In this document: one piece after another, positions 56,607 through 64,000 of the stretch
How the letters are laid out: each line of letters opens with the position of its first letter
Numbering within the stretch: position 1 is the first letter of the stretch
Source of the DNA: Bifidobacterium sp. ESL0800
GTDB lineage: Bacteria > Actinomycetota > Actinomycetes > Actinomycetales > Bifidobacteriaceae
DNA length: 64,000 nucleotides
Direction: 5' to 3'
Assembly (NCBI RefSeq): GCF_029395355.1
Contig: NZ_CP113913.1
Coordinates: 1,860,001-1,924,000, forward strand
The notes under the pieces: generated by a model
Databases searched by the model: none
What the model saw: the letters and a program-made list of their open reading frames with translations, nothing else
What the model was told of the DNA's origin: nothing
Program-made: the position numbers and the translations under genes

Positions 56607-57868
56607 TGCTGCTCCTTCCGGTTTTCGGTGTTTGCTGCCTCGCCGGCATCTTCAGGTTTCAAGGTATCCGGTATTTTGAAGTCCTGTATGGCGTGGACGG
56701 TTGCTGTCATGGTATTCAATTCCTCTTGCACCGAGGGGGAGAAACGTGTATCGACGTTGCCGTTGCCTTCGTCCTCGACGTTGCCCTCGTTCTCGGATTC
56801 ATCCGGTATAGGCCCGATTTCGGCGGCTTTGGCGGCGACGATACGGGATTCGCCGGTATCGTCGGACCGCTCTTCGGCCTTTCCGACGTCGGGGCCCGCT
56901 TTCGCGACTGTCACATTGCGGCTCGGCGCTACGGCAGGGCTGCCTGCCACCGTTCCGTCGGGAGAATACGGGGCGCTGACCACGCGCCGCGCGATGCGCC
57001 CGTCGCGGGAGACCATCGTGGTCTCGCTGAACGACGCCTCCTGATCGAAAAGCCGGCGTTCGATATGCGAAAGCGTGCGGGAGACCACCAGCGCGTCCTT
57101 CGGCCGGTCGAGCGGGTCCTTGGCGAGCATCGACATCACGAACTGCGCGAGTTGCAGGTCGACAGTGTCTGGCAGTGGCGGAACGGCGTCGTTGACGTGT
57201 GCGGCGGCGATATCGACCGGAGTGGCGCCGGTGAACGGGCGGTGCCCGCACAGGCCTTCGTACGCCACGACTCCCAGCGAATAGATGTCGGACTGCGGGG
57301 TGGCCTTCTTGCCCTGCGCCTGCTCCGGCGAAATGTATTGCGCGGTGCCGACGACCATGCCGTCCTGCGTGATCTGGGCCTGGTTGGTGGAATAGGAGAC
57401 GCCGAAATCGGTGATCTTGACCTGATCGTCCTTGGAGACCATGATATTGGCGGGTTTCACATCGCGATGGATGACACCGTGGGAATGCGCGACGTAGAGT
57501 CCGCGGGCGACCTGCACCAGGATCGGCAGCAATTCCAGCGGATCCATCGCGCCCTTTTCGTGGTACAGATCGGCCAGGGACTCGCTGTCGACGTACTCCA
57601 TGATCAGGAAGCCGATGCCGTCGTGCTCGTAGTAATCGAACAGCGCGGCGATATTCGGGTGGGCCAGATCGGCGGAATTGTGCGCTTCGATGCGCAGCCT
57701 GCGCCTTTTGGCCTCCACGTCGGTCAGGTCTCCGCGCAACGCCTTGATGGCGACCACGCGTCCGAGCTGGATGTCGTAACCCTTCCAGACCTCGCCCATC
57801 CCGCCTTGCGCGAGCCGGCGGTCAAGGCGGTACCGGTTGTGAATCAGTTGACCTTCAACGAGCTTCAT
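56603..57868 (-). CDS. pknA: Ser/Thr kinase PknA-type
   Basis: 421 residues. Kinase domain at about 13-275: RLAQGGMGEVWKGYD, Lys42 in VVAIKALRGD, Asp136 in VIHRDVKPANIMV, ITDFGVSYS and the activation loop ITQDGMVVGTAQYISPEQAQ. The region after 275 is acidic and low in complexity. No clear membrane helix or PASTA repeat is seen, unlike mycobacterial PknA, which has a membrane segment. It overlaps pbpA upstream and pknB downstream by four bases each. Confidence 0.94.
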   Translation of the reverse strand: MKLVEGQLIHNRYRLDRRLAQGGMGEVWKGYDIQLGRVVAIKALRGDLTDVEAKRRRLRIEAHNSADLAHPNIAALFDYYEHDGIGFLIMEYVDSESLADLYHEKGAMDPLELLPILVQVARGLYVAHSHGVIHRDVKPANIMVSKDDQVKITDFGVSYSTNQAQITQDGMVVGTAQYISPEQAQGKKATPQSDIYSLGVVAYEGLCGHRPFTGATPVDIAAAHVNDAVPPLPDTVDLQLAQFVMSMLAKDPLDRPKDALVVSRTLSHIERRLFDQEASFSETTMVSRDGRIARRVVSAPYSPDGTVAGSPAVAPSRNVTVAKAGPDVGKAEERSDDTGESRIVAAKAAEIGPIPDESENEGNVEDEGNGNVDTRFSPSVQEELNTMTATVHAIQDFKIPDTLKPEDAGEAANTENRKEQQ

Positions 57869-59334
57869 TTGCCCAGTGCCTCCCTCATTAACGCCTTCAT
57901 GATCGGTCCGGCCGCGTCGCCGCCTGCCATATCTGTATTATGAACGACCACGGCGACCGCGATCTTGGGATCGTCCGCCGGCGCGAAGCCGATGATCCAG
58001 CCGTCGTTGCTCTGGTTGCCGACGCCGATCTGGGCGGTGCCTGTTTTCGCGGCGACCGAGACCCCGGGGATCGCCAGATTCGGGTCCTCCTTGGTGATGA
58101 CGGCTTTCATCATTTCAGTGAGTTTGCCCGCCGTATCCTTGCTCATCGGCTGGCTCATCACGCTGGGGCTGGTCCGTGAGATCACGCTGAGGTCGCTGGA
58201 ACGCACGCGGTCGACCAGGGTCGGGCGCATCAGCGTTCCGCCGTTGGCGACGGCCGAGGCGATCAACGCGTTCTGCAACGGCGTCTCCTGGGTGTCGCCC
58301 TGCCCGATCGACGCCAGCGCGAGACGATCCGGGGCCGGGTTGTCCGGGAATTTCGAGGCGATGGCCTGCATGGGGTCACCAGTGGAATTCGAGCCGTCGA
58401 TGGGGATCGAAGAGCCGAAGCCGAACTTCTTGGCCGTGTCCTGGATGGCCTGCGCGCCCAGTGCGTTGCCGAGCTGGGCGAACGCGGTGTTCGAGGAATA
58501 GGCGAAGGCGTCTTCCATCGACAGCTTGCCTTCTGCGCCGCCGTTGCCCGAGATGGTGGCGTTGGTCAGCTGGGTGTTGGTGTTGGGCAGCGTATAGCTG
58601 GCGCCGGCCGGAATCGAGGTGTCCGGCTGGTATTTGCCGCTTTCCAGCGCTGCCGTGGCCACGATGGTCTTGAAGCTGGATCCGGGCGGGTAAAGTTCCG
58701 AAATTGCGCGGTTGAGCATCGGGTTCGTCTGGTCTCCGGTGAGGCGAGAATAATCCTCATTGACCTTTGTGGTGTCGTGGCTGGCCAGCACGTTCGGGTC
58801 GTAACTTGGTGTCGAGACCATGGCCAGAATGCGGCCGGTCTTCGGGTCGAGGGCCACCACGGAGCCGCTCTGCCCGCCCATTTGATCGTAGGCCAGGGTC
58901 TGCAGTTTCGGGTCGATGGAGGTTTCGATGGAAGCGCCCTTGTTGGCCGAGCCGGTGAACAGCGACTTGAACTGCTGCCAGAAGAGCTGGTTGGATTCGC
59001 CGGTCAACAGTTTGTTGCGGGAATCTTCGAGGCCGCGGTCGGCACGCTGGCTGATGGAGAAGTAGCCGGTCACCGGCGCGTAGAGCGGGCCGTTGGAGTA
59101 TGAGCGCTGGTAGGCGAACGGATCGTTGACCGGGTCGGATTTGGCCATCACCGTGCCGTCGGACGCGAGTATCGAGCCGCGTGGGGCGTTGAACTCATGG
59201 TAGAGCCCGCGCTGGTTACGTGGGTCGTTGTTGAGCTTGTTGGCATTGACGGCCGTGATCATGGTGCTCGAAAGCCCCAAAACCGCGAAAAGGACGACGA
59301 CGGCGGTGAACAGCTGGCGGAGGTATTTGTTCAT
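57865..59334 (-). CDS. pbpA: Penicillin-binding protein PbpA (class B transpeptidase)
   Basis: 489 residues. It crosslinks peptidoglycan on the outer face of the membrane. N-terminal anchor helix (about 8-30), the dimer-domain motif APRGSILASDG, and the transpeptidase with SSFK (Ser219-Lys222 within YPPGSSFKTIV), SSN (280-282) and KTG in VAAKTGTAQIG near 432. The length equals mycobacterial PbpA. Its start overlaps the rodA stop, and its stop overlaps the pknA start (ATGA type), so the genes are translated together. Confidence 0.96.
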   Translation of the reverse strand: MNKYLRQLFTAVVVLFAVLGLSSTMITAVNANKLNNDPRNQRGLYHEFNAPRGSILASDGTVMAKSDPVNDPFAYQRSYSNGPLYAPVTGYFSISQRADRGLEDSRNKLLTGESNQLFWQQFKSLFTGSANKGASIETSIDPKLQTLAYDQMGGQSGSVVALDPKTGRILAMVSTPSYDPNVLASHDTTKVNEDYSRLTGDQTNPMLNRAISELYPPGSSFKTIVATAALESGKYQPDTSIPAGASYTLPNTNTQLTNATISGNGGAEGKLSMEDAFAYSSNTAFAQLGNALGAQAIQDTAKKFGFGSSIPIDGSNSTGDPMQAIASKFPDNPAPDRLALASIGQGDTQETPLQNALIASAVANGGTLMRPTLVDRVRSSDLSVISRTSPSVMSQPMSKDTAGKLTEMMKAVITKEDPNLAIPGVSVAAKTGTAQIGVGNQSNDGWIIGFAPADDPKIAVAVVVHNTDMAGGDAAGPIMKALMREALGK

Positions 59335-60884
59335 AGCTGGCCTCCTGCCTGCGGGTCCGAGGCCGCGGAGCGGGGTACGGGGGACGACGGCGATGACACA
59401 GCCACGGGGAAACTCGAGGTGGCGGGTTCGGCGTCGTCCGAGCCTGAGTCCGAACGGGAACGCGGGTCCGAACGAGTGCGCTGGCGGGAATGGGAATGCC
59501 TGGCTTCACGGCTCTTTTTCTGCGCGTTGCGCTCGTTGAGCACTTCCATCGCTTCGTATTGCATGGTGTTGGAAAGTTCGCCTTCGGGCTCCGGCTTGTT
59601 GGCTTCGTTGGATATGACGATCAGCAGCGCCGCAAGGATATAGTTCGCCACCAGCGACGAACCGCCGGCGGCCATATAGGGCATGGTCAGGCCGGTCATC
59701 GGTATGACCAGGGTGAGGCCGCCGACCACGGTGAACACCTGGAAGGCCATCGTGAACACGAGGCCGGAAGCGAGCAGCTTGCCGAAACCGTCCTTGATTT
59801 TCATGGCCGTGAGCAGGCCGGAGGTGATGATGATCAGATAGAGCATCAGAATCGCCATCAGGCCGGTCAGGCCGAGTTCCTCGCCGAGGGAAGAATAGAT
59901 GAAATCGGAATTGCCGAGCGGGGTCAGGCCCGGGTGGCCTTGCCCGATGCCGGTGCCGAGCAGGCCTCCGGAGGCGAGGCCGAAGATGCCGGTGACCAGC
60001 TGGTAGGAGCTGCCGTATTTGCGGTTGTAGACCGCGGCATCGAAGGGATGCAGCCAGCCGTCGACGCGATAGCCGACGTGGGCGAAGAACTTGACCGAGA
60101 ACGCCGCCGCGACCACGAACGCGATGCCGCCGATGATCAGCCAGCTGCCGCGGCCGGTCGCGACGTAAAGCATCGAAACGAACATGGCGAAGAACATCAG
60201 CGAGGTGCCGAGGTCGTGCTGCACGACGAGCACGCCGATGGAGGCGAACCAGATGAGGATGAGCGGGCCCATGTCGCGCACGCGGGGAAGCTGCAGGCCG
60301 GCCACTTTCCTGCCGCCGACGGCCAGCTGGTCGCGGTGGTTGAACAGGTAGGCCGCGAAGAAGAAGGCGAGGAACAGCTTGGCGAACTCGCCGGGCTGCA
60401 GGGTGTGCGAGCCGAAGCCGATCCAGATGCGTGCACCGCCGATTTCCTTGCCGAGGCCCGGAATCATGGGGGAGAGCAGGAGCACCAGGCCGACGACCAT
60501 GCTTACATAGGAAAAGCGGCGTAATACGCGGTAATCGCGCAGCGCGATGATGAAAATGCACGTCAGCACCAGCGCGACACACGCCCAAATCAGCTGGCGG
60601 TAGGCTACGGACGTGTTCTTGGCGTAATCGATGCGGGCGATCATCATCGTGCCGATGGCCGTCAGCAACATCACGCAGGGCAGGATCTGCTGGCTCGCGT
60701 AAGGCTGGAATTTCAGCAGCAGCGCCCACAGCACGATGAACAGTGCCGCCACCGCCACAAGGGCTGTGACGAGGTTGGCGGGGAAACCGTTGTAAACGCG
60801 CGCGAAAAGCTGGAAAAAGGCGATGCCGCTGATCGCGATGGCGAACAGCAGCAAGCCGATCTGACGCAAACGGGTGGCGATCAT
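59331..60884 (-). CDS. rodA: FtsW/RodA/SpoVE family glycosyltransferase RodA
   Basis: 517 residues with about ten to twelve membrane helices. It polymerises glycan strands from lipid II, working with the class B transpeptidase next door. Family blocks: GARIWIGFGSHTLQPGEFAK, LVVQHDLGTSLMFFAMFVSM, YQLVTGIFGLASGGLLGTGI GQG, NSDFIYSSLGEELGLTG, and GLTMPYMAAGGSSLVANYIL. The C-terminal 110 residues are a charged, Ser/Arg-rich cytoplasmic tail. Overlaps PP2C (upstream) and pbpA (downstream). Confidence 0.95.
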   Translation of the reverse strand: MIATRLRQIGLLLFAIAISGIAFFQLFARVYNGFPANLVTALVAVAALFIVLWALLLKFQPYASQQILPCVMLLTAIGTMMIARIDYAKNTSVAYRQLIWACVALVLTCIFIIALRDYRVLRRFSYVSMVVGLVLLLSPMIPGLGKEIGGARIWIGFGSHTLQPGEFAKLFLAFFFAAYLFNHRDQLAVGGRKVAGLQLPRVRDMGPLILIWFASIGVLVVQHDLGTSLMFFAMFVSMLYVATGRGSWLIIGGIAFVVAAAFSVKFFAHVGYRVDGWLHPFDAAVYNRKYGSSYQLVTGIFGLASGGLLGTGIGQGHPGLTPLGNSDFIYSSLGEELGLTGLMAILMLYLIIITSGLLTAMKIKDGFGKLLASGLVFTMAFQVFTVVGGLTLVIPMTGLTMPYMAAGGSSLVANYILAALLIVISNEANKPEPEGELSNTMQYEAMEVLNERNAQKKSREARHSHSRQRTRSDPRSRSDSGSDDAEPATSSFPVAVSSPSSPVPRSAASDPQAGGQL

Positions 60885-62866
60885 GCGCTCGCCGCCTCTG
60901 CGCTGGCGGTTGTGGGTGTCGTCGTTAGCGAGACGCCGTCTACAGTAGGGGAGACGTCCGCCGGTTGCGCGGCGTCGGCTTCGGCGTCATCCGGTTTGTC
61001 GCTGTTGGGATGAGTCATAACCGGGGCTACGGGTTCCCACGGCAACGGCGGATTCTTCTTCTTCGAGGTCTGGAGGGTTTTGGCCTCTTTCCTGATCATG
61101 GTGACGTGGCTTCTCGCCTCGGCGAGCGTGTCGACGGCGATGCCCTCGTCCAACGCGTCGTTCCAGGATTGAGGCAGGTTGTTCAGTTTGATGTCAGTGG
61201 ATTCGACTTTGTGCGAAAGGGGCAGACTGAACAGATTGGTGTTGACGCCTTGGTAAATGGCAACGGTGCCGTCACTCGTCCCCACGTAATACTTGGTTTG
61301 GCTCCAGCGGTATGCGCCGAATCCCACGCCGAGCAAAGCGCCCAGCGCGATGACGAAAGCGAGGATAACCGCTATACGGCCTCTGTTGTGCTTTTTCCTC
61401 TCTTCCCTGCGTTCGCGCAGGTGTTCGCGGCGGATGGCGCGGGCGACCTCCGGATCGTTGGGGTCGGCGGAAACACGGCCGTCCTTCTTCTTGACCACCG
61501 GAATCTCGCCGGTATCCATGTTGGCCTTGTTGTCGTTCTCGTCACGCACGGACGAGGGCTGGGCGACGTGGACGATATTCGCGTTGTCGTTGTTATCGTC
61601 GCTGTTGCTATCGTCGTCGGCATCATCCGACATGTCGGCCGGAACGGGAGGTTGGGAGTCAGGGGGGTATTGGCCGGGATTGGCGTCATCATCGCTATCG
61701 CTGTTGTTATTGTCGCTGTACCCGCCATGGGTCAAGGCTGCGGCCCGCTGAGCCGGGGACTGCTTGCCCAGCCGCAGGATCGGTGAAGAGCAGACCGGCT
61801 CCTTGATGATGTCGGCGATGGCTTCGAGGTTGGAGCCCGCGGCGCCGCCGACGACCGGGGTCTGGTGGGGAAGGTCGAAGGAATCGGCGTCGAGCGCGAG
61901 AGTCGCGTCGGCGATGACGGCCGTGACGTTGTCGGTGCTTCCGGCCTTCAGCGCCATCGCGACCAGCTGCTGGGCGCATTCCTCTTCGTCGGAAACCGTG
62001 GCGAGCATTTGCTCGAGGGTGTCGTCTTCCAGCACGCCGGAAAGGCCGTCGGAGCACAGCAGCCAGCGGTCGGTCGGTTTTGCGGTCAAAATCGCGATGT
62101 CGGGGTGCGGGTCGATGTCGAAATCGCCCAGCACGCGCATGACCACATTGCGCTGCGGGTGGTTGCGTGCTTCAGCTTCGCTGATGCGGCCGGTGTCGAT
62201 CAAGTGCTGGACGTAGCTGTGGTCCTGCGTCATGCGGCGGATCTTGCCGTCACGGAGCAGGTAGGCGCGTGAATCGCCGATATGGGTGATGACCCAATGG
62301 CCCGAGACGAGGGCGACGGCTGTCACCGTGGTGCCCATGCCCGCCAACGTGCGCTCGCGCTTGGCCTTGCCCACGATGGCGTCATGTGCCGCCATCACGC
62401 TGGTTTCCATCATCGAGGCGATGGAGGCCACGTTGCTTTTGGCGTCGCTTTGCTCGATGTGCGCCAGGGATCGGATGGCGATGGTGGAAGCGGTGTCGCC
62501 GCCTGCGTGCCCGCCCATACCGTCGCAGATGGCGATGAGGTGCTCGCCGGCGAACGACGAATCCTGGTTGTTGCTACGTACGGTGCCGACGTCGGAAACC
62601 GTTGTGGAATAGAGGAAAAGCTGCTCGCTGCTGGATGCGCCGGGATGGTTGGATGGGCCGGGATGGCCTGCGGCCGATGGCGTCACTTGGGGCATCTTGC
62701 CCGTTTTCCCATCCTGATCGATGGCGATGCGTTGGGTGTTCGGCGTGCCTTCGCCGTTACTTTCGTAGGTTTTCGCCCCGGTTTCGGTTACCGGGATCGA
62801 AGGCGGCATGGTGGAATCGGAATGAGCCGAATCGGAAGGATTGGAAAGATTCGAGGTATCTGACAT
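60881..62866 (-). CDS. pstP: PP2C-type Ser/Thr phosphatase PstP
   Basis: 661 residues. It removes phosphate from PknA/PknB substrates and the kinases themselves. About 80 polar residues precede the catalytic domain (about 85-325), which has VGTVRSNNQDSSFAGEHLIA and ICDGMGGHAGGDTASTIA, with the metal-binding aspartates, then THIGDSRAYLLRDGKI, LLCSDGLSGVLED and AGSTDNVTAVIADA. A long Asp/Asn-rich linker follows. One membrane helix near 510-530 (IAVILAFVIALGALLGVGFG) and an outer domain ending in a Pro/Ala/Thr stretch complete it. It lies six bases after fhaB. Confidence 0.95.
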   Translation of the reverse strand: MSDTSNLSNPSDSAHSDSTMPPSIPVTETGAKTYESNGEGTPNTQRIAIDQDGKTGKMPQVTPSAAGHPGPSNHPGASSSEQLFLYSTTVSDVGTVRSNNQDSSFAGEHLIAICDGMGGHAGGDTASTIAIRSLAHIEQSDAKSNVASIASMMETSVMAAHDAIVGKAKRERTLAGMGTTVTAVALVSGHWVITHIGDSRAYLLRDGKIRRMTQDHSYVQHLIDTGRISEAEARNHPQRNVVMRVLGDFDIDPHPDIAILTAKPTDRWLLCSDGLSGVLEDDTLEQMLATVSDEEECAQQLVAMALKAGSTDNVTAVIADATLALDADSFDLPHQTPVVGGAAGSNLEAIADIIKEPVCSSPILRLGKQSPAQRAAALTHGGYSDNNNSDSDDDANPGQYPPDSQPPVPADMSDDADDDSNSDDNNDNANIVHVAQPSSVRDENDNKANMDTGEIPVVKKKDGRVSADPNDPEVARAIRREHLRERREERKKHNRGRIAVILAFVIALGALLGVGFGAYRWSQTKYYVGTSDGTVAIYQGVNTNLFSLPLSHKVESTDIKLNNLPQSWNDALDEGIAVDTLAEARSHVTMIRKEAKTLQTSKKKNPPLPWEPVAPVMTHPNSDKPDDAEADAAQPADVSPTVDGVSLTTTPTTASAEAASA

Positions 62867-62872
62867 TGGCGA

Positions 62873-63436
62873 TCACCTCAACTCGAACGTTGTGGCGCCG
62901 ATGCGTACGGGCACGCGCGCGGGCAGGACCACGGGCGAGGTGATGCGGCGGTGGTTGACGATGGTGCCGTTCGTGCTGCCGAGGTCTTCGATGGCCCAGG
63001 AACCGGAAGCCGGGTCCGCGTAGACCCGCGCATGTTGGGAGGAGACGAATTCGTCGTCCAGAACCACGGTGTTGGAGCTGGAACGGCCGAGGGTGATGGT
63101 GCCCTTGCTCAACGGAACGGACGAGCCGGCGAGCGGCCCGTCGATAATGGTCAGAAGCGTTGGTCTGGCATTGACGCCGGAACCGCCGGCCATACCCATC
63201 TGCATGCCGGGGTTGCCGCGGTGCGACGTGGCTACGGGGGCGTTGGCCATGGCCGGCATCGGGTTGGATTCGGCGGCCTTGCGCGCGCGGCGAGCGCTTT
63301 TGCGGTGCGACCACGATTTGTGCGGACTCAGCGTCTCAACGTCGCGTTTCAGCGAGCGCACGGCAAGCCATACGAATACCCAGAGCAGGGCGAGGAAGCC
63401 ATACTTGAGAATCGCAAAGGTAAGTTCGGTAATCAT
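62873..63436 (-). CDS. fhaB: FHA-domain protein FhaB
   Basis: 187 residues. One N-terminal membrane helix (about 5-28, AILKYGFLALLWVFVWLAVR), a basic linker, then an FHA domain at about 95-187. This has GTITLGRSSSNTVVLDDEFV, SSQHARVYADP and STNGTIVNHRRI, the pThr-reading loops. In actinobacteria FhaB (FipA) links kinase signalling to RodA and division. The gene follows fhaA by about 25 bases and precedes pstP. Confidence 0.94.
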   Translation of the reverse strand: MITELTFAILKYGFLALLWVFVWLAVRSLKRDVETLSPHKSWSHRKSARRARKAAESNPMPAMANAPVATSHRGNPGMQMGMAGGSGVNARPTLLTIIDGPLAGSSVPLSKGTITLGRSSSNTVVLDDEFVSSQHARVYADPASGSWAIEDLGSTNGTIVNHRRITSPVVLPARVPVRIGATTFELR

Positions 63437-63461
63437 AGAGGATATGCCTAGCGTCTGGCCG

Positions 63462-64000
63462 TTATTCCTGATCCTGCTGTGAAGCCCAATAGAGGATGCG
63501 GGTGTGGCCGATGGTGATGGTGTTGCCGTCGAGCAGGGTTGCCGCCGGCACCTGATGCCCTTCCACGTAGGTTCCGTTGGTGGAACCCAAATCGCGGGCG
63601 ATGGTGCCGTTCGGGGTGATGTCGATTTCGAGGTGGTTGCGCGAGATTCCCGGATCGTCGATGACGATGTCGCAGCCGGAACCGCGGCCGACGATGGTCT
63701 TCTCTTTGGTCAGGAGGTATTGGTTGCCGTTGATCTCGAGCATCGGGCTGTCTTGCGACTGGTTCTCGGTGGTCACCGGAACGGCGTTGCCCTGCACGGA
63801 CTCGCTGGTGAGCTTGAAGTTGCCCTTGCTCAGATCGAGGTCTTCCTCGAAGATGACCACGACAGGGCCGACGAAAGCGTAGTGCTGGCTTTTGGCGTAC
63901 TGCGTGAGATTGTCTGCAAGCTCGTTGGCGAGCGTCTCGCTGCCCCACTGTTCGATGCGGTCGAAATCGGGTGTGCTCAGCTTGAAGCGGTATTCGTTCG
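63462..64000 (-). CDS. fhaA: FHA-domain protein FhaA, 5' part outside window
   Basis: The frame runs from the stop at 63462 to the right edge without interruption, so at least 178 C-terminal residues are seen and the start lies outside. The visible N-terminal part (EYRFKLSTPDFDRIEQWGSE, LANELADNLTQYAKSQHYAF, VGPVVVIFEEDLDLSKGNFK) is the end of the DUF3662 domain. The C-terminal FHA domain has KTIVGRGSGCDIVIDDPGIS RNHLEI and STNGTYVEGHQV. The usual 250-residue linker between the two is nearly absent here. In mycobacteria FhaA binds phosphorylated MviN and restrains wall synthesis. It would be the first gene of this run. Confidence 0.92.
   Translation of the reverse strand, partial: NEYRFKLSTPDFDRIEQWGSETLANELADNLTQYAKSQHYAFVGPVVVIFEEDLDLSKGNFKLTSESVQGNAVPVTTENQSQDSPMLEINGNQYLLTKEKTIVGRGSGCDIVIDDPGISRNHLEIDITPNGTIARDLGSTNGTYVEGHQVPAATLLDGNTITIGHTRILYWASQQDQE

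Overview
The window reads as a 64-kb piece of a bifidobacterial (Actinobacteria, Bifidobacteriaceae) chromosome spanning the replication origin. The evidence is the gene order rpmH-rnpA-yidD-yidC-khpB-rsmG-parA-parB on one side of dnaA and dnaN-recF-dciA-gyrB-gyrA-DUF3566 on the other. Added to this are an actinobacterial crgA / DUF881 / class E sortase / pknB-pknA-pbpA-rodA-PP2C-fhaB-fhaA wall-growth cluster, many TGTTTCACGTGAAACA parS sites and many TTATCCACA DnaA boxes. Species cannot be fixed from the sequence alone.

Layout. 1-7.5 kb: two tandem, paralogous, secreted GEVED / prealbumin-like repeat surface proteins on the minus strand; the first runs off the left edge. 7.8-17 kb: an AraC-family regulator, mscL, gdhA, a VanZ+RDD membrane protein and a 1300-residue BspA-type leucine-rich-repeat surface protein. 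17-27.4 kb, all minus: signal peptidase I, DUF3566 protein, gyrA, gyrB, dciA, recF, dnaN. 27.4-28 kb: a dense DnaA-box field. 28-31.1 kb: a two-component system placed between dnaN and dnaA, whose kinase looks like two membrane-sensor/DHp modules fused in one chain with only one ATPase domain. 31.3-33.25 kb: dnaA, followed by a second DnaA-box region at the point where transcription diverges. 33.66-40.7 kb, all plus: rpmH to parB, with seven perfect parS sites, four of them inside coding sequence, and a third DnaA-box group before parA. 41-45.9 kb: trxB, class E sortase, DUF881 protein, crgA.

45.85-46.85 kb is a 1-kb non-coding stretch with a 30-bp perfect palindrome, a second near-palindrome and a fourth DnaA-box cluster. 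46.85-54.5 kb: a sortase-assembled pilus island (large LPLTG tip/adhesin, LPLTGG backbone pilin, class C sortase) separating crgA/DUF881/srtE from the kinase cluster. 54.56-64 kb, all minus: pknB, pknA, pbpA, rodA, PP2C phosphatase, fhaB and the 3' part of fhaA, mostly joined by ATGA overlaps.

Taken together the window holds replication initiation (dnaA, dnaN, oriC), origin segregation (parABS), topology and repair (gyrAB, recF, dciA), membrane insertion (yidC/yidD), and phosphorylation-controlled septal and side-wall growth, with adhesin and pilus genes inserted around this core. No tRNA, rRNA, CRISPR array, transposase or phage gene was seen.
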